From NCBI RefSeq assembly GCF_963678635.1, contig NC_087063.1:5798386-5862385 (forward strand): a stretch of 64,000 bases of DNA, read 5' to 3'. The stretch comes from Symsagittifera roscoffensis. Lineage: Eukaryota; Xenacoelomorpha; Acoela; Convolutidae. The notes under the pieces are model-generated. The model saw only the letters and a list, made by a program, of their open reading frames with translations, ran no database searches and was not told the DNA's origin. Made by a program: the position numbers and the translations under genes. Below, in pieces: positions 1-13,800 of this stretch. Every line of letters begins with the position of its first letter. Position 1 is the stretch's first letter.

Positions 1-310
1 CGTATTTTCGACCAAACGCCCACTTTCGGCCAAACGCCCACTTTCGGCCAACTGGTATCTGTTATTTTCGGCCAAACGCCTACTTTCGGCCAACTGGTAT
101 GTGGTATTTTCGGCCAAACGCCCACTTTCGGCCAAACGCCCACCTTCGGCCAAACGCCCACTTTCGGCCAACTGGTATCTGGTATTTTCGGCCAAACGCC
201 CACTTTCGGCCAACTGGTCACTTTTCCGCCAAACGCTACCTTTCGGCCAACTGGTAGCTGATATTTTCGGCCAACTGGTAGCTGATATTTTCGGCCAACC
301 ACACAATTCG
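1..310. repeat. Tandem repeat built on a CGGCCAAACGCCCACTTT unit
   Basis: Short units of about 17-18 bases (CGGCCAAACGCCCACTTT) alternate with a variant of about 24 bases containing CGGCCAACTGGTATCTG. Together they form a higher-order pattern of roughly 40-55 bases, repeated about seven times. Copies decay toward the right end, where only CGGCCAACTGGTAGCTGAT units remain. The array runs off the left edge, so its true length is unknown. Open frames across it are products of the repeat, not genes. It may be a minisatellite or the internal repeat of a transposable element. Confidence 0.85.
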
Positions 311-807
311 GCCTGGTGATCATTCTGACGATTTCGGGTCCCTTGTTTCGATCGACTTTGTGTCGTCGTCTGTCCCTTGTGTTGAAATAGGCCAAACAAA
401 ACACTCGTCGTGTCTCTCGTGTAGCAATACTACACTCTAGAAAGGGAATTATCAACGAGTCCCTTGTGGGGCGCCAAAATATGCTCGCTCAATCTCCGTA
501 AGTTGGTAAAAAACTATGAAGTCGAATGCTTTGAATTATAAAGAGTATTTATCGGCAAAAACTCTCGGAAACTCAATATTTATCATATTTTTGGTCAAGC
601 ATAACATCATATAACTTCAATTCTCCACTTGTTTCAGTACAAATCGGCGCAAGCTAGCCACAAGAACCGGTCGGTAATGTCCTTGAGACAAATTGATCTT
701 TTTGGCGGTCAGCCTTAATCAAGGCTGAACCGAATTAGAACCAAAAAAAACAACAAAAAACGGTCAAATGGGGCAATAGCCCCTCGGGTCTACATGTTTT
801 AAGGTCT

Positions 808-877
808 GCATATGGGGGACTCGAACCCGGTTGACCGGCGTGAGAGACTTGTCTCTAGGCCGCTCGGCCAACTGTGC
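808..877 (-). tRNA. tRNA-like sequence, probably a SINE head or tRNA pseudogene
   Basis: Read on the minus strand it contains a good RNA polymerase III A box (TGGCCGAGCGG) and B box (GGTTCGAGTCC) at tRNA-like spacing. The GGCCGAGCGG start recalls tRNA-Ser/Leu genes. The acceptor arms pair only partly and only three of the five T-stem pairs form, so a working tRNA is unlikely. It is followed by A/T-rich sequence, as in tRNA-derived SINEs. Confidence 0.4.
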
Positions 878-1349
878 TTGTTTTATATGCATTTATACTC
901 TTGTTTTATATGCATCTATACTCTACATTTGCGTTGCAACACCAAGTTTTCTGCTTTATGGTTGTCGACTTAAACTCTGTCGGCTTAGTTCACGACGGGG
1001 TCTTGCATTCGTGGAAACTAATTAAGCAGTACATTTTGGTTGATTTTTAGTTTATTAGCTGTCGGCTAAAATTTCGTCATCTTTTCCGCCTAATCTTTTG
1101 TTTTCTACAAATTTCCGGTTTCGTTTTTAAGTTTGAAAAGTCTTTGGCTCCATATTTTCGGATGTTCACTCAATATCAACCCACAAGGTCATCTTAAAAA
1201 ACTTAGAGAATTTTAATCAAGAATAAACGTCTTTTTCATTTTGCAAAATTTTTGTTTTTCTGGTTCCTTTTTCAATTTTTTCTTCGCTCGAAGTCTTGTT
1301 CGCTGCTTCTTAAGCGTCATGCTGTTTTAATCTTTTAATTGTTGGATTG

Positions 1350-1380
1350 CAAGTGGTGCTAAGCTCAGCTTCGCCTCTGT
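1350..1380 (+). repeat. 3' hairpin tail of a dispersed repeat (AAGCTCAGCTT type)
   Basis: The stretch CAAGTGGTGCTAAGCTCAGC followed by TTCGCCTCTG forms a short stem-loop. Nearly the same tail occurs at 22,168-22,195, and weaker versions at 25,271-25,294 and 49,041-49,070. A GTCGGCTTAGTTC motif shared with those elements lies upstream near 978. It marks the 3' end of a composite tRNA-derived element. Confidence 0.55.
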
Positions 1381-1835
1381 GTTTGAATTTTGAAACACTA
1401 CCGAAAGGATCACGAAGAAATAGGCTTTCGTTTTTCTCATCAATTAGTGTTTTGAATGATTGTTTGTAAAGATTGATAAAATTATATACTTTCGCTGGTA
1501 TTATTTTTCTCCGGTAAAATTAATGTGATGTATTGCAATATGCGTTAAAGTCCACTTTTTAGGGTTGTTTGTAAGCGAAATGACCTCATCTCGTATTTAG
1601 ATATAAAAAATATTCAACTTATACAATAAAATTAAAATGAACCTGTAAAATTACAAAAAAAAAACGCATTATATTTATTTCACGCAAGTGGTTAAAACCT
1701 CGGAAGAAATTGCGTGTCACGTGTGATAAAAATGTTCAATCATGTAAAATTACATATATTTTTTGCAGTTTATTTGAAATACAAACTAATTTTTTCATGT
1801 AAATAATTTGTTTGTTCATGTGAGTGCAGTTATAC

Positions 1836-4800
1836 CTGGGTGCTCCCTCAAGGAGTGGCAGCTGGAATGACTGGCTGACGACGTAGTCTAGAGAGAAGAC
1901 GTTGACTGAAGTCCAGGCCTGTTCCTGCAGTTGGTACTTGTAGTTCTTACCCACCGGCTTCACATCAATCTGGAACGAAAATGAAATAAATCTTCAGCTT
2001 ATTCGGACTTTTTTCGCATATGTTGAAAATGGTCTACACACATTTCGCCCCTCCCTTGTACAAATTCGTCCCTTCTAAATTAAGGGCAAATTTCGTTTGT
2101 TCCTCGCAAATTTTGCCCCGAATATCTGCAAAAGCTCCCATAAAAAATCTGCGGCGATTTCAGTGAGGGGGGGGGGGGGGGGAATTGAAACTAAATTCTT
2201 TCTTAGTTACCCGCAATATCCGCTACTGGTTAAAATGATTTTTTTTTGTGTTGTGTTTTTCTAGTAGTACCATAGATATTTTAAGTTTTCCTAATATTGC
2301 CAGGACATTTTCCTATTATTTCTAAGTGTTAATTCTCAGTTAACGCAAGTTGCCAGGTGCCCTAACACCCTGACAGAGAAATCTGTGAGTCATTCTATTT
2401 ATCATTGTTTTTTTTGAAACTGAATCAATGGGGAGATCATCAGTTCTTTTTTGCATTTACCTCCTGTAGATGTATGATGAAGTTGAGGTTTGAGTTGAAA
2501 GCCCTGTTTCGGAACACTTTGAAGTCGTCTACCCAAATGGGACTCTTAATACCCTCGTCCCACACCAATTTAGTCGTGTAGCTGATCCTATCGTAACGAG
2601 CATAATCGCCACCCTGAATAAAAATAAAATAAAGCAATTATGATGAATCAACAGAGGTTCGATATGGACTGTTTCACGGAACTAACCAAAAAATTCTAAT
2701 TACAATGCATTTAAACGAGTTGCCGTTTTTCTAATTGCGACGAAAAGTCATATGCGACGAATTTTTTCTCATGGCAGTACGTATAATGAACTAGAAGCTG
2801 TTAGTGTTTTCTCATCTCAACAAAAACTTTCGTGATTCGAGAAAGAACACGATCGGTTCTCGTTGCTTGAAGTTAAAGCACAAATTTCTAGCCTAAAAAC
2901 TCGAGACATCACAAATAGCTTTATGATCTGCAGCGGACTTGATTAATATTCTGAAAGATTTCGTTCGTTAGCAAAAAAATTCATCTCAAAAAACGGCATA
3001 TAAAATAGAAAAGATTAGAAAGAGGCCTAAGAAACTCCAGCTCTCCCAAATAAATGTACGCGCTAATAGTTAATTGGACTTCCATGATCATATCATTCGT
3101 GGAAGCTATTCTGGGTTCCCAAGCATTCCATGCTTGCATTCACATATGCCTCGTTTCTTAAGATACCAGAATTGAAACTCGCACATTTACTTTATAATTT
3201 TTTAATTATTACTATATTGTTTAGAAGCCAGCCTGGATTTAATAAATTTTATTTATTGATTTGTAAACTTGTATCACACAGCATGAGTTCTTTAACCTTC
3301 GGGTTATGTGAACAAATTTACATCTTTGTCAAAAAAAAAGTTATGCAAAGTCTTACGTAATAGAAGGCTCCAGGAGGATTCAAGAGTATCATGGCATGGG
3401 TGAAGCGACTCCATGGAAGATTCATTGCAGCGTCACAGGCGATCTAGACACAAATCACCCAATCGCAATTGACATCCTTAACTAGATCGAATTAATTGAT
3501 TTTGAACTTATCAAATTAGTCATCCAAAACAAGTGAATACACAAAAGTGTCACTGTTTTGTCTATTCGCAGAAATCGCATCTGAAATCAAGAATTCCTCG
3601 TGGATTAGCTGCACAAAAAAGGTTTCATCACCTTTCTAGGATAAAATATTGAGATGTGTCAACTGACCTTGAACCCGTAGTGAGGCAAGTAAGGTGTGAT
3701 GTGGTGTATGGTATGATCTGCAGGAGTTGTATCCATAAGACGCGTCAAGTGGTTCTGAAACGAAATTTACCGATGATAGGATAAGTTACCTTGGTTGATA
3801 ATTTGTTCTAAAAATGCTAGTCATAAATTTTCCAAATCAAAAAATTTTTTAAATGTTTGAAGTGGCCGAGAAATTGTATGACTAAGCTTTTTTGACAACC
3901 CGGAAGCACTCGTAGATTGAGGGTGATGCGAAAATACCCAGTCAAAGAAATGACTTCAAGCAGTCAGCCGTTCTCGGTAGGATTTAGGTGTGGGGTGTGG
4001 ACGCCCTTACCCTTTTCAGGGATTCGACCAACTGACGGTCCCGTCCTTGGTTTTGTTTTGAGACATCTTTTTTTTTGACTCACCGACCATAAGATTTCCA
4101 AAAGACGCATGTATAAAACTTCATTATATGCTAAATTTGAGGGGGGAGCGCACGCCAACAAAACGCGATGTTTATAGTCAAAACCTTCTAAAAAGTGCCT
4201 ACAACGTTTTTTTTTGCCTGTTTTTACAAATTTTCACCTGCGGTGCAGAAGTTTTTTTCAAAATAGGGTCTTTATGGTGTCTTAAGAGAATTCGAAAACT
4301 CAATTTGACTGGTCAAGAAAAAAAGCGATCAAAATCCGGGGCCCCTTTGAGAAAATTTTAGATACACTTCTGCTGTTAATTCTTTTCTTAGCGATTAAAT
4401 TACTTAAAACCTCAAATTGCAGAGTTGCTAGGCTATAGGAATCAATTTTTCAAGCGTTTCTTTATCAAAACATGAAATTAAATTAATATTTTCAATTCTA
4501 TAAAGTTGATTTTAAATTGAGATAAGTTCACATGAAGACAATGTTTTTCGATAGCAGTGTGAAAATTTAATAAACTTCCAAAAAAAATTTTTTGTGAAAA
4601 TGGAACGTCATACCCTGATCCAAGCTTCGATGTGCTGATCCGTGCCAAGCCGCTTCTCTTCCCCATCCGCAATCAAACTAATGGCATCCCGAACAGTCAC
4701 GTACCTGGACAAAAATTCACTAGGCGTTGATTAAATCAAATGAGGTAAAATAATTATGCTGACGTGCATGTTTGAAATGAGAAGAGTAATTTGTACTTTG

Positions 4801-7800
4801 TCAAAAAGGATGTAGAGTAAAAAAAATGATTTAAAATTTTCTCACGCTTTTTTAGGTTGACCCAAATTGGTTTTCATGACTGCCTACGAAAAACCTTATT
4901 TTGTTTTTCTTATGTGCGGTGAATAATTGTAGAGTAAAAATGCAACAAATGCCATAATTGCTGCATTCAAAGCTATTGAATGATATTCGATCAAAATTGA
5001 ATGGCTCAAAATAGTGCAATTAGGACCGTTTGGACGGCAAAGCGTCGAGTTTCTTAGAGATGATAAGTTCCCTTCCCACTAAATCCTCTCGTTCCTAGGG
5101 TTTTTTTTTCTCTCATAGGGGGGGGGGGGGTTTCTCCATTCTTTTTATTGCCCATACCTCCTCTTGGCCATGGCCCTGAGCATTTTCTTCTCCCCACTGG
5201 TGGGTTCCGCTCTCTCCGTGAAGTAGAATCCCGAGGCGTAGTCCGGTTTCTGCACCCACAATCCCAGTCGTGCATGGTCCACTTGTGGTACTCGGAGTGC
5301 CTTCAATTTGGAGCAGAGAAACTTTTATAAATAAAAACTATTGGAGATGATTTAAAAGTGCGTTTGAAAGTCTGGCAATGTGGTTTGCCAGCAGTTATAG
5401 GCGCAGCTCGACTGGCTAGCTGTCAAAATCCGTTGCAAACAATTTCAAGCTTGCTTTAAAATAATTTGGCACTTGAGGGAAGCTTTAAACATTGCTTCTA
5501 TCTGCAGTAACATAAATACTATTTTAAATGAATTCATTGATATAATTTGAAGTTGGCTCGGAAAATAATTTCGAAAACTGCAAAGCTAAGCTCTACTATG
5601 GTGATCATGGTTACCTGCAGAGGTGTGCCGTCGTGTCCAGTGGGTGCTTTGACCAATCGGACTAGGAGACTGGCACAGGGGATGAAGCGGTGTCTCTCCG
5701 GGATGGAGGCAACACTGAGGGGTCTGAGTGCATCTGGGGCCTGGTGGAACAACCTCAGCTGATGACCTCCTGGGAACATGCGATTGAGAAGCTCAGTTCA
5801 GAAATGAGTTTAGCTCTAAGTACAGCAGTGGGGGAGCGTGTGAAAAAACCTTCCTAAAAGTGTCTGCAAACAATTTTTTTTGGTTTTTCAAAAGTTTGCT
5901 TGCTACGCAGAAAATATGATTGAAATGGGGTCTTAATAGTAATTTGGGAGAGCTCGGAAAATTATTTTGGTCGACGTAAAAAGAAAACCCTAGATGCGCC
6001 CCTGTATAGATTAGTTGAAGTTTGCAAAAACTGAACCTTCGTTTAAAGACACCTGAGTGCCTAAAGCGTCGTTGGTTGGCTGCTTTTGGGACCCAGATTC
6101 CACGAAGATGTTGAGAGTGGCATAGCCAATGATGGTAAGTTGTCTTGTGTGTCGGTCTATGGTGTACAACTGAAACGACATTTTTTGAGTCTCATTACTG
6201 GTTAGTACAGTACATTCAGAGAGCTATTAAAAACTGCCACCTTGTACGTTTTTTTGTCTGAAGCCAACTATTTGATAAAAACGTGTTATATATAAATTTC
6301 AACTTTTTTTCGTTTTGCTCGAATAATTCAAGTCATCACTGTAATAAGTATTGTATTATTTCTATTCTGTTCTCAGATTATGTTAATTGCAGCTCTTTTT
6401 AAACTATGGTGATTGGTTTTTTGTGACTTAATGCCATTTTTTTGCGTCAAAATCTTTTTTCAATTGACTCAGTTTTTACTAGGATCTTAGAAGAATTTTG
6501 ACTTGCAATTCATTTTGGTAGCAAAATACAATAATTCTGTGTCTTATGCACAAAACGGCCCAAAATCAATATTTTCTATATCTTGAGCTAAAATTTATGC
6601 AGTCCAATCTGATGGCTAATATTAGCCAATCAAATTCAACCATCATTATCAGGCAATTCAATCAAAATTTCCAGCAGATAAAATTATTAGCCGAAAATAC
6701 CAAAATGTTATGCTTCGTCCTATGAAAAAATTATTTTCAAGTCATATGGTAAGTTTTTCTCAGACGAGAAAAATTCAGAAAAATGGCTTCAGCAGATTAA
6801 AAATTTTATATTTTTGGTCATGTCGGCCAACAAGTTTATCTGCTTGGCATTTGAATTTGAGCGCATAATTTGCGAATCTGATTCAACCTCGTTAATTTGA
6901 GTTCAAGAAAGATGAAGAAATAGTGATTTTGGGCCGTTTAATGCATAAGACCCACAGTTTTAATTACAAATTTAATTGACACCATTCATCTTTGATCCAC
7001 TCGGTAAGCTTCGCAGATTAGAAAGTTTCAATTTAAAAGCTTATCTGCTTAATTACAGCTTATTGTTCCGACTTTCGAAGAAAACGGAATATTTATGTTC
7101 GGTGCGGTTTTTTCATTCAGTCAATTTTCACCGATCGAAATAATAATTTCAATAAAAAATTTTTATACCCCATTGAAGATGTCGATTTCCTGAGTTCAAA
7201 TGTAAAAAGATATTTCACCTCCGATTATTTTTTGTAAGGTTCTGGTGTTTGAAAATTGCCAAATTTGCCATGTTCTTGACTAAATTATGCGCTCTTTGAA
7301 GAATTAATTCATAATGCTGAGAGCGTAGCGCGAATTATTTATGCGTTGCGAATTGTCCTGCACAACAAAATCGTTCCAAATTGAATTGAGGCTAACTAAT
7401 TGTTCGTATTAATTTCATATGACTCAAAATTTTACACTTTGATATTGTCCAATATTTATAGGTTTGCAATATTTTCTTTTCGCAAAAATTAAACGATATA
7501 AACTAAGGGACAGTCGGAACATTCAGAGCTTTGCACTGATATACGAGCAGTCTTGTTATGTTTTTAAGGCTCTTTTTCCTCCCCCTCCATCCCCACTTTA
7601 TTAGCATCAACTTTCTGGTCTAACGGTTGGTTTTACAACGTTAAGTATGACGACCAAATATGTTTGTCATGGCCTAACAAGCTCGCATGCCAAATTTTGT
7701 GACGTTTGAAAATTGTGAACAAAAGATAACTTTTAAATTTTTGCAGATGGGGGGTGGAATTTTTTTATAATTATCTTCAAGACAAAATCAAATTCATGCC

Positions 7801-10800
7801 TCACTAAGAGAATGATATAAGCGGGTTGAAAAATCCAGAATTGCGAACAATTTTTTCGTCTCACCTTAACCAGCAGTGTGCTCGAAGGAGGAAATGCGAT
7901 GTCTCTGAACTCAACTCTGTAGTTATAATCCGGGTTATAAATATCACTGTCCAGGTTTATACCAGTCGAAATGCTCTGGGCCACCCTAGAACGCGACAAC
8001 CAATTAGTGTTTTGAAGATGGTTTGATGAAAAAGTTCTTGATAGATCTTGAGAATTCTTGAGAAAAAATTCTAAACTCTTCAAAACTTTCTTTTTTAATT
8101 TTCCTTAAGTTTTCTGCAGTCTTAAGCTTTGTAGCTTCTGAAACGGTGCTTACAGGTTTAAGTTATTGCAACAGTCGGATAGTCTTAGATGATATAAGTT
8201 TTAGTGGCTCTTTTCTAGTTCCCCCTCCCCCTTTGATTTGTTTTCGAAAACTCACTTACAAAAGGCTATTTGAAATTGCTTTTGATGTTCTAAACTGTAA
8301 TAAAACGTGTCAGCATGATCAAGTGAACAGATTGCTAAAATATTTTTTACATGCAAATTGACGTATGAACAATTTATCAGCAACTATTTTTTTTGTTATT
8401 TTACGAGGGGGTGGGAAACTGGAAAAGAGACGATTTGGTCCAATAACTGAAGCAATATTTGATGTTACATTTTTCTTAATAGTTTCTTAATACATATCAA
8501 TCCGTCTTACACTTTATCCGAGTATCTGTGGTCGAAAATGCGCCCAGTGACTCTGGAAATAGTGACAGTGTCTGGAAGGAATCTGGCACCGTCGATGTAG
8601 AGATCGAATCCCTGGCCAGACACAAATGGCTGGGAGAGGGGAATCTCTCGGATGTTTTGGATGAAGGGACGCTAAACAAAAATCCTACATCCTGATTATC
8701 CGATTTTGCTGAAGACATTCGGAGTCTCTTCTGTAGCATGTTTTTGTCTTTTTTCCTCCAACCCCCCCGCCCCCCTGAGACATTTTACTAGTTAACTTAC
8801 TGCTTATATTGGCTGATTGTTACAAAATTAGTAAGCTGACTAGTTAGTCTTTGACAAGAATATTTGGTTTTGATTTTTAACCTTGTTAAACCCCTCGTTA
8901 CACCATAAAATTGATGCTTATGTAAGGTTGGTGAGGGGGAAGGGGGGGGGGGGCGGAAGAAAAAAGAGCCCATTTTTCCATTTTAAATGTTTTTGTCCCT
9001 AAGTGTCCGTTCTCGAAACAAATTTGGTGTTCAGAATAACAGATCATGCAGAAAAAAGGAAACATGAAGAAGTCTAATTTGTACCAACATCAAGTGTACC
9101 AAAATACCAGATGTGCAGCAAAAAACGTAAATAATGTGCCAAATTAAGTAAGCACGAAACATGGTGGTACCCAATCTTTCTAATAGAGTTGAAATCTCAG
9201 AAGCATCTAATCTAAGAAGGACATAATATTGCACGAAAAAGTTTTTTGAGGTGCAAATTTAGTATTAAAGATAAAATTTGATTGAATACATCAAGTAATT
9301 TACAAGATTTTTATGAATTTTACAGTTTGACAGGTTAACATTTTAAATTAGATTGGTCAAATATTTCTCAAGCAACTATTAGTTTCAGCGTATGTAATAT
9401 AACAAATAATAATTCTAGATAAAAATCCAATAAAATATTTAATTTAAGAAAAATGAAAATTTTTTAATGAAAACTATTATTACTTGCAGGGGCGGATTTA
9501 GGGGGGGGGGGGCGTCCGCCCCCCCCCCTCAGGGATTCGACCCCCTGCCGACCCAAAGGGTCCCCCCTTTGATACTTTTTAAGAAATCCATTTTTGGCCG
9601 ACCGACCCTAAAAATTTTCTAAAGGCGCCTTCGGCGCCAATATATACTAATTTTGAGGGGGGAGCGCGCGCCGAAAAAACGCAATTTTTCGGTCAAAATT
9701 TTCCAAAAAGTGCCTAAAAACGCCTTTTTTGACCTGTTTTTTCAAAATTTTGCCTGCGGCCCAAAAAATTTGGCCAAAATAAGGACAAAACCGTGCTTTG
9801 GGAGAGCTCGAAAAATCAATTTGGTCGACCTAAAAAAAAAAAAAGGTCGTCAAAATTTTCGAAAATTTTTTGAAAATCCCCCCCCCCTCGAGAAAATCCT
9901 AGATCCGCCCCTGATTACTTGTCTGTTCAAAAAGTATAGAAGCATTTCGCTTGAGTTTTTATTTGCAGCAATAAAAAAATTTCCATTTGTAAATGCTTTT
10001 GAAAATAATACGAAATACCCCGGTATGCACTCTCGCAATGACAATTGAAACAAAATATCGAAAGAATCACTTTTTAAAAAGCCAGAAAGAAAATTGCGGC
10101 AAAACAGTTAAAATTTATAAAATTTAAAAAACTTTAAAAAAAGTTAAATTATTTTTCGGAAATTATTCCCCCACTCGCTATGTAAAGTACAAAATAATTT
10201 TTTTAGCAAGCGCTGAGTATTAAATAGAAAATAACTCATCTTTGCTTCTGCCAGCTGCATTTACTACTCCATTGATCATCAGATTGTATCTCATGTACCC
10301 AGTAGCGCATTTAGGGGGGGGGGCGCCTTTCTCCCTCAGGGATTCGACCCCCTGCCGACCCAAAGGGTCTCCCCTTTGTACTATTTTGAGATATCCATTT
10401 TTGGTGACGGACCCTAAAAGTTTTCTGAAGGCGCCTTCGGGGCCAATATGTACTAATTTTGAGGGGGGAGCGCGCACAAAAAAAACGCGATTTTTTGGTC
10501 AAATTTTTCCAAAAAGTGCCTAAAAAATGTAAACATTTTAGGCAAAGTAAAGGTAAGTGCCTAAAAACATTTTTTTTGAAAATCCGCCCCCCCCCCCTCG
10601 AGAAATTCCTAGATCCGCGCCTGCATGTACCCGTTTGAAGTTTATATTGTTCGCACGCGTCTTTGAAAAATTTACCTAATTTTTGAAATGCCGATAAACA
10701 CCCTTTTCGTGAAATATGGCTAGGAATTTTGGCTTAAAAACTTACAATTCAGTTCGAACAGAATACAAATACAACTCCATTGCTAATGAACAGCATTCAT

Positions 10801-13800
10801 CTGCAAGTTCCTAGAGTCACTTCTTTACAAAGCCTCATTCTGTAACCGCTGTAATCAAATAAATGAAGTATAATAAGTATAAAAAACTTTCAATCAGTTA
10901 CAAATTAACAAATTTTTATTCAGAAACTTTCAAGATAGTCGATAGATAAAGAATGGTTTAAGAAGATTCAATAATTTCATTTCCAAAACGCCACCAATTC
11001 TGTTATATCTATACAGCTATATAGACAATTTCTTTTTTGTTCAATACGAAGCCAAATAGTACCTTTATAAGGCGCACACATTTGCGTGTGTTGTTAGTCT
11101 GTGGAATCCAGAGACACGTCTTAAAACGAGAAAAATTCAACCAACGAATCCATTTACCAAACTAATGTGGACTCCATAAAAAATACTTCGTTGATTGAAT
11201 TGCATAATCGTCGAAATTACAGACAACCACAATAAAATTTCAAAATGAGTTTGAATCCTTTTTAATGAGTTGAGATTTCAAATTGAGTTCAATTTTTAAC
11301 CGCATTTAAGAATATTCAACGGATTTCGCGTAAAGGTGTCCTCTTGTAGAAAAATCTTCTAGCATGTTTGAAAAAGCATTTTGGATGAATTGCTTTGGGT
11401 CAGCCGTTTCGAAAAGTTCAGGCTCTTCGGAAAAGCCCACTAAGCTCTTTTTGAAAGGGTTGGACCAAAAGTTTCGTTGTCTCAAAGCAAAAACAAAATG
11501 CGCCTATAGAAAAGTTTTCCAAAAGTGTCTGCCCCGTAAAAATAGCAAAAAAAAGAGTTTGAAAAATTAAGCAACCAACAGCAAAAACCTCCTCCCCCCA
11601 GAACTGGAGCCCTCCAGCCCCCCTCGGCACGCTACTTTTTAAACATAAAACTCAAGCATTCATTCTAGTATGCTTTTTTGGCGTGCTACAGGATTGCTGC
11701 ATCTTACCTAGCTAGTTATGAAAAAAAGTATTTTTCAATTGTTACCCGGATATTAAATCCAGCAAAGAACATCCCTGCTTATGCAAATGCAAAACAGATC
11801 CGACTGATTTTGCCTACCTCGTGCATGTCAGCGTAGTCGTCCAGCTGAGGGGGGTCGGGTATGTAGTCGTCGTCTGAGTCCCCCTCGTCTACTCTGGGCA
11901 GTGACCCGATGGTGTAGAGACTCATGTTCAGCTCAGCTGTCCCGTACCGTCTGAACTCACCTCGACGCGCTAGAGCGAACTCGTCTTTCTAGAACAAAAA
12001 GTGATCAAGCTTTATGTTTGCTGCTGTCAAGTAAAACGGCAATTCTATTTATTGAAAACTTAAATTACGATTATTATATGAACACTTTAAAGAGTCAAAT
12101 GGTTCTGAATTGGGATTAAATTCAGAATGATTTGAATTATAGTCAATTGAACTATTTTGTATCATGTTTAAAATATAAGTGACATCTTAGTAATGGTTAT
12201 TTTTTGTTCCGACCCCTCAAAGACCACATTGATTTATTTTTAGCAAATATAAACTTTTCTTTTAGCTTTTTTAACAATTCAGTCTTTTCTCACTATCTTG
12301 CAAGCTAAAAAAAACAAAAAATCGGTAAAAATCAAAAAGTTTTGGACATTTTTTTTGAAGTTTCATTTATTTCTATTTTTTTGTAACTTTTTTGTTGGAA
12401 AACTAAGCGTGGTCGGAACATTCTGTTCAAATTGCACAGTAACCGGCTGTTTTTATTTTCCAGTGAAATGTCTGCTCACCCCCACGGGCATCTCAGTGGC
12501 CTCTGGCACTGGAATCTGGAAGAGAGGCAACAGATGGGTGCCGGCATTCATGTCTCCGTACTCGGTCATCACCGGCACTACTCCCCATGCTACCACCTGC
12601 TCGTCGTCCAGAATGCGCGACTCCTCTGTGCAATTTTTAAAAAAAAATTTAAACAATTGAAAAAAATAATATAAACAGAAAGTTGTGTTTGCAAAAGAGA
12701 CAAATAATTGGATTGCAAATTATCGAGTTATTACCATATGGAAGGAATAAAGGGCTACATCCTAGTACAACTGGAGTTTTTTCTCAATTTGGTTCATTTT
12801 CCAATTTAGGCTCCCCAGAAAATTTTGTTTGATACTCATTTTTTATACTGACAATCGTGTTTGATAGTGACAGTTTGTACTTATAATCACTGAATAAATT
12901 AACTTTTTATGATAACTTTCTTTGCTTTTTTGCGAGATACAATTGGCTTCGCATGTTGTTAAATGTTCGTTTAGTTAAATTGTTAGTTTAAAAAAATGAG
13001 CTATTCATGTGAATTTTAAGGTGTCTTATTGTAGTATTCAAGTGACCTCTATAGGCTTTGGCCTCGTCCTGACCCGGCTTGACCTGTGGTCTCAAGTAGA
13101 CTCTCGCCACCACTATCTGATCCCTCGCTGGTGTGACGTCATCGAACCGCACCTGTGAACAGATCGAGAGTCATTCGGTCTGCATGTCATGTGAAAACTG
13201 TCGGGTTGTGGAAAGGCCAGTTAAGTTAGAGTCAAGATCTAAATGACTGTACACTTTGAAAATTGATAGACCTGCCGTTGTATACTTTTTTAGCTTAACA
13301 AAAACAGATTTAATTTAGGCCGATTTTCAAAATTTCGCATAAGTCTTCAGTTAATTAAGGGCTAATGAAAATTGGCCTAATGGAAAATGTTATTATGTGT
13401 CTTAAACGGCTGAAATGTTTTCGACAGTTTGCCAGCAATAAATGAGCGCTGATTTGACTCTAAATGTTCTTCAAAGCAAAGCAAAATAATAATTTTGTCT
13501 TAATGATACTCAATTAACATTTTTTTTTTCAAATTTTTGAAATCGATTTCGCGGTGGCTTCAACTTGGATCAATAGTTACCTGTTCCTTCCCGAACATGT
13601 GATAGTTGTCCATGTAAGTGGAGAGCACACTACGTGACGTCATAGTGACAGGGCCGAACGGACTGTTCACGTACTCCCCCGTCGTGCGACTGTACATAGT
13701 CAGCCTCACTTTGGCCTCGCCCGGGGGGACATTTTTGAGGTATCCCAAGGCCAGGGTAACAGGAATGGGTTCTCCAGATATGGAAGTGAGACCCTTGCCG

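Larger units (their letters stand above)
320..1835. other. Region downstream of the last resolved CCDC17-like exon; no supported gene
   Basis: The missing 3' exon(s) of the minus-strand gene should lie here or beyond the left edge. Exon 27 ends in phase 2, so the next exon must supply one base first. Two very short candidates satisfy the phase and reach a stop (acceptors near 653 and 1,071 read on the minus strand), but neither has independent support. A TGGCGCC-type sequence on the minus strand near 469-477 resembles a retroelement primer-binding site; no LTR pair was found. The rest is AT-rich non-coding sequence with a tRNA-like relic and a SINE-type 3' hairpin. Confidence 0.5.

Noticed and set aside
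808-877. Functional tRNA-Ser/Leu gene
   Set aside because: Acceptor and T stems do not pair well enough; kept only as a tRNA-like relic.
2165-2182. Long G run, possible quadruplex
   Set aside because: Single homopolymer of a kind seen many times here, mostly inside MITEs; no regular four-tract arrangement near a gene start.
5547-5762. Plus-strand frame of 71 codons
   Set aside because: It is the opposite strand of CCDC17-like exon 21.
5759-5779. Upstream acceptor (TTCCCAG) for CCDC17-like exon 21
   Set aside because: It would put the exon out of phase with exon 20; the next AG (TCATCAG, exon end 5,758) restores the frame.
9653-10048. 131-codon plus-strand reading frame
   Set aside because: It lies mostly inside the full-length MITE at 9,487-9,913 and translates family repeat sequence; other MITE copies give similar frames.
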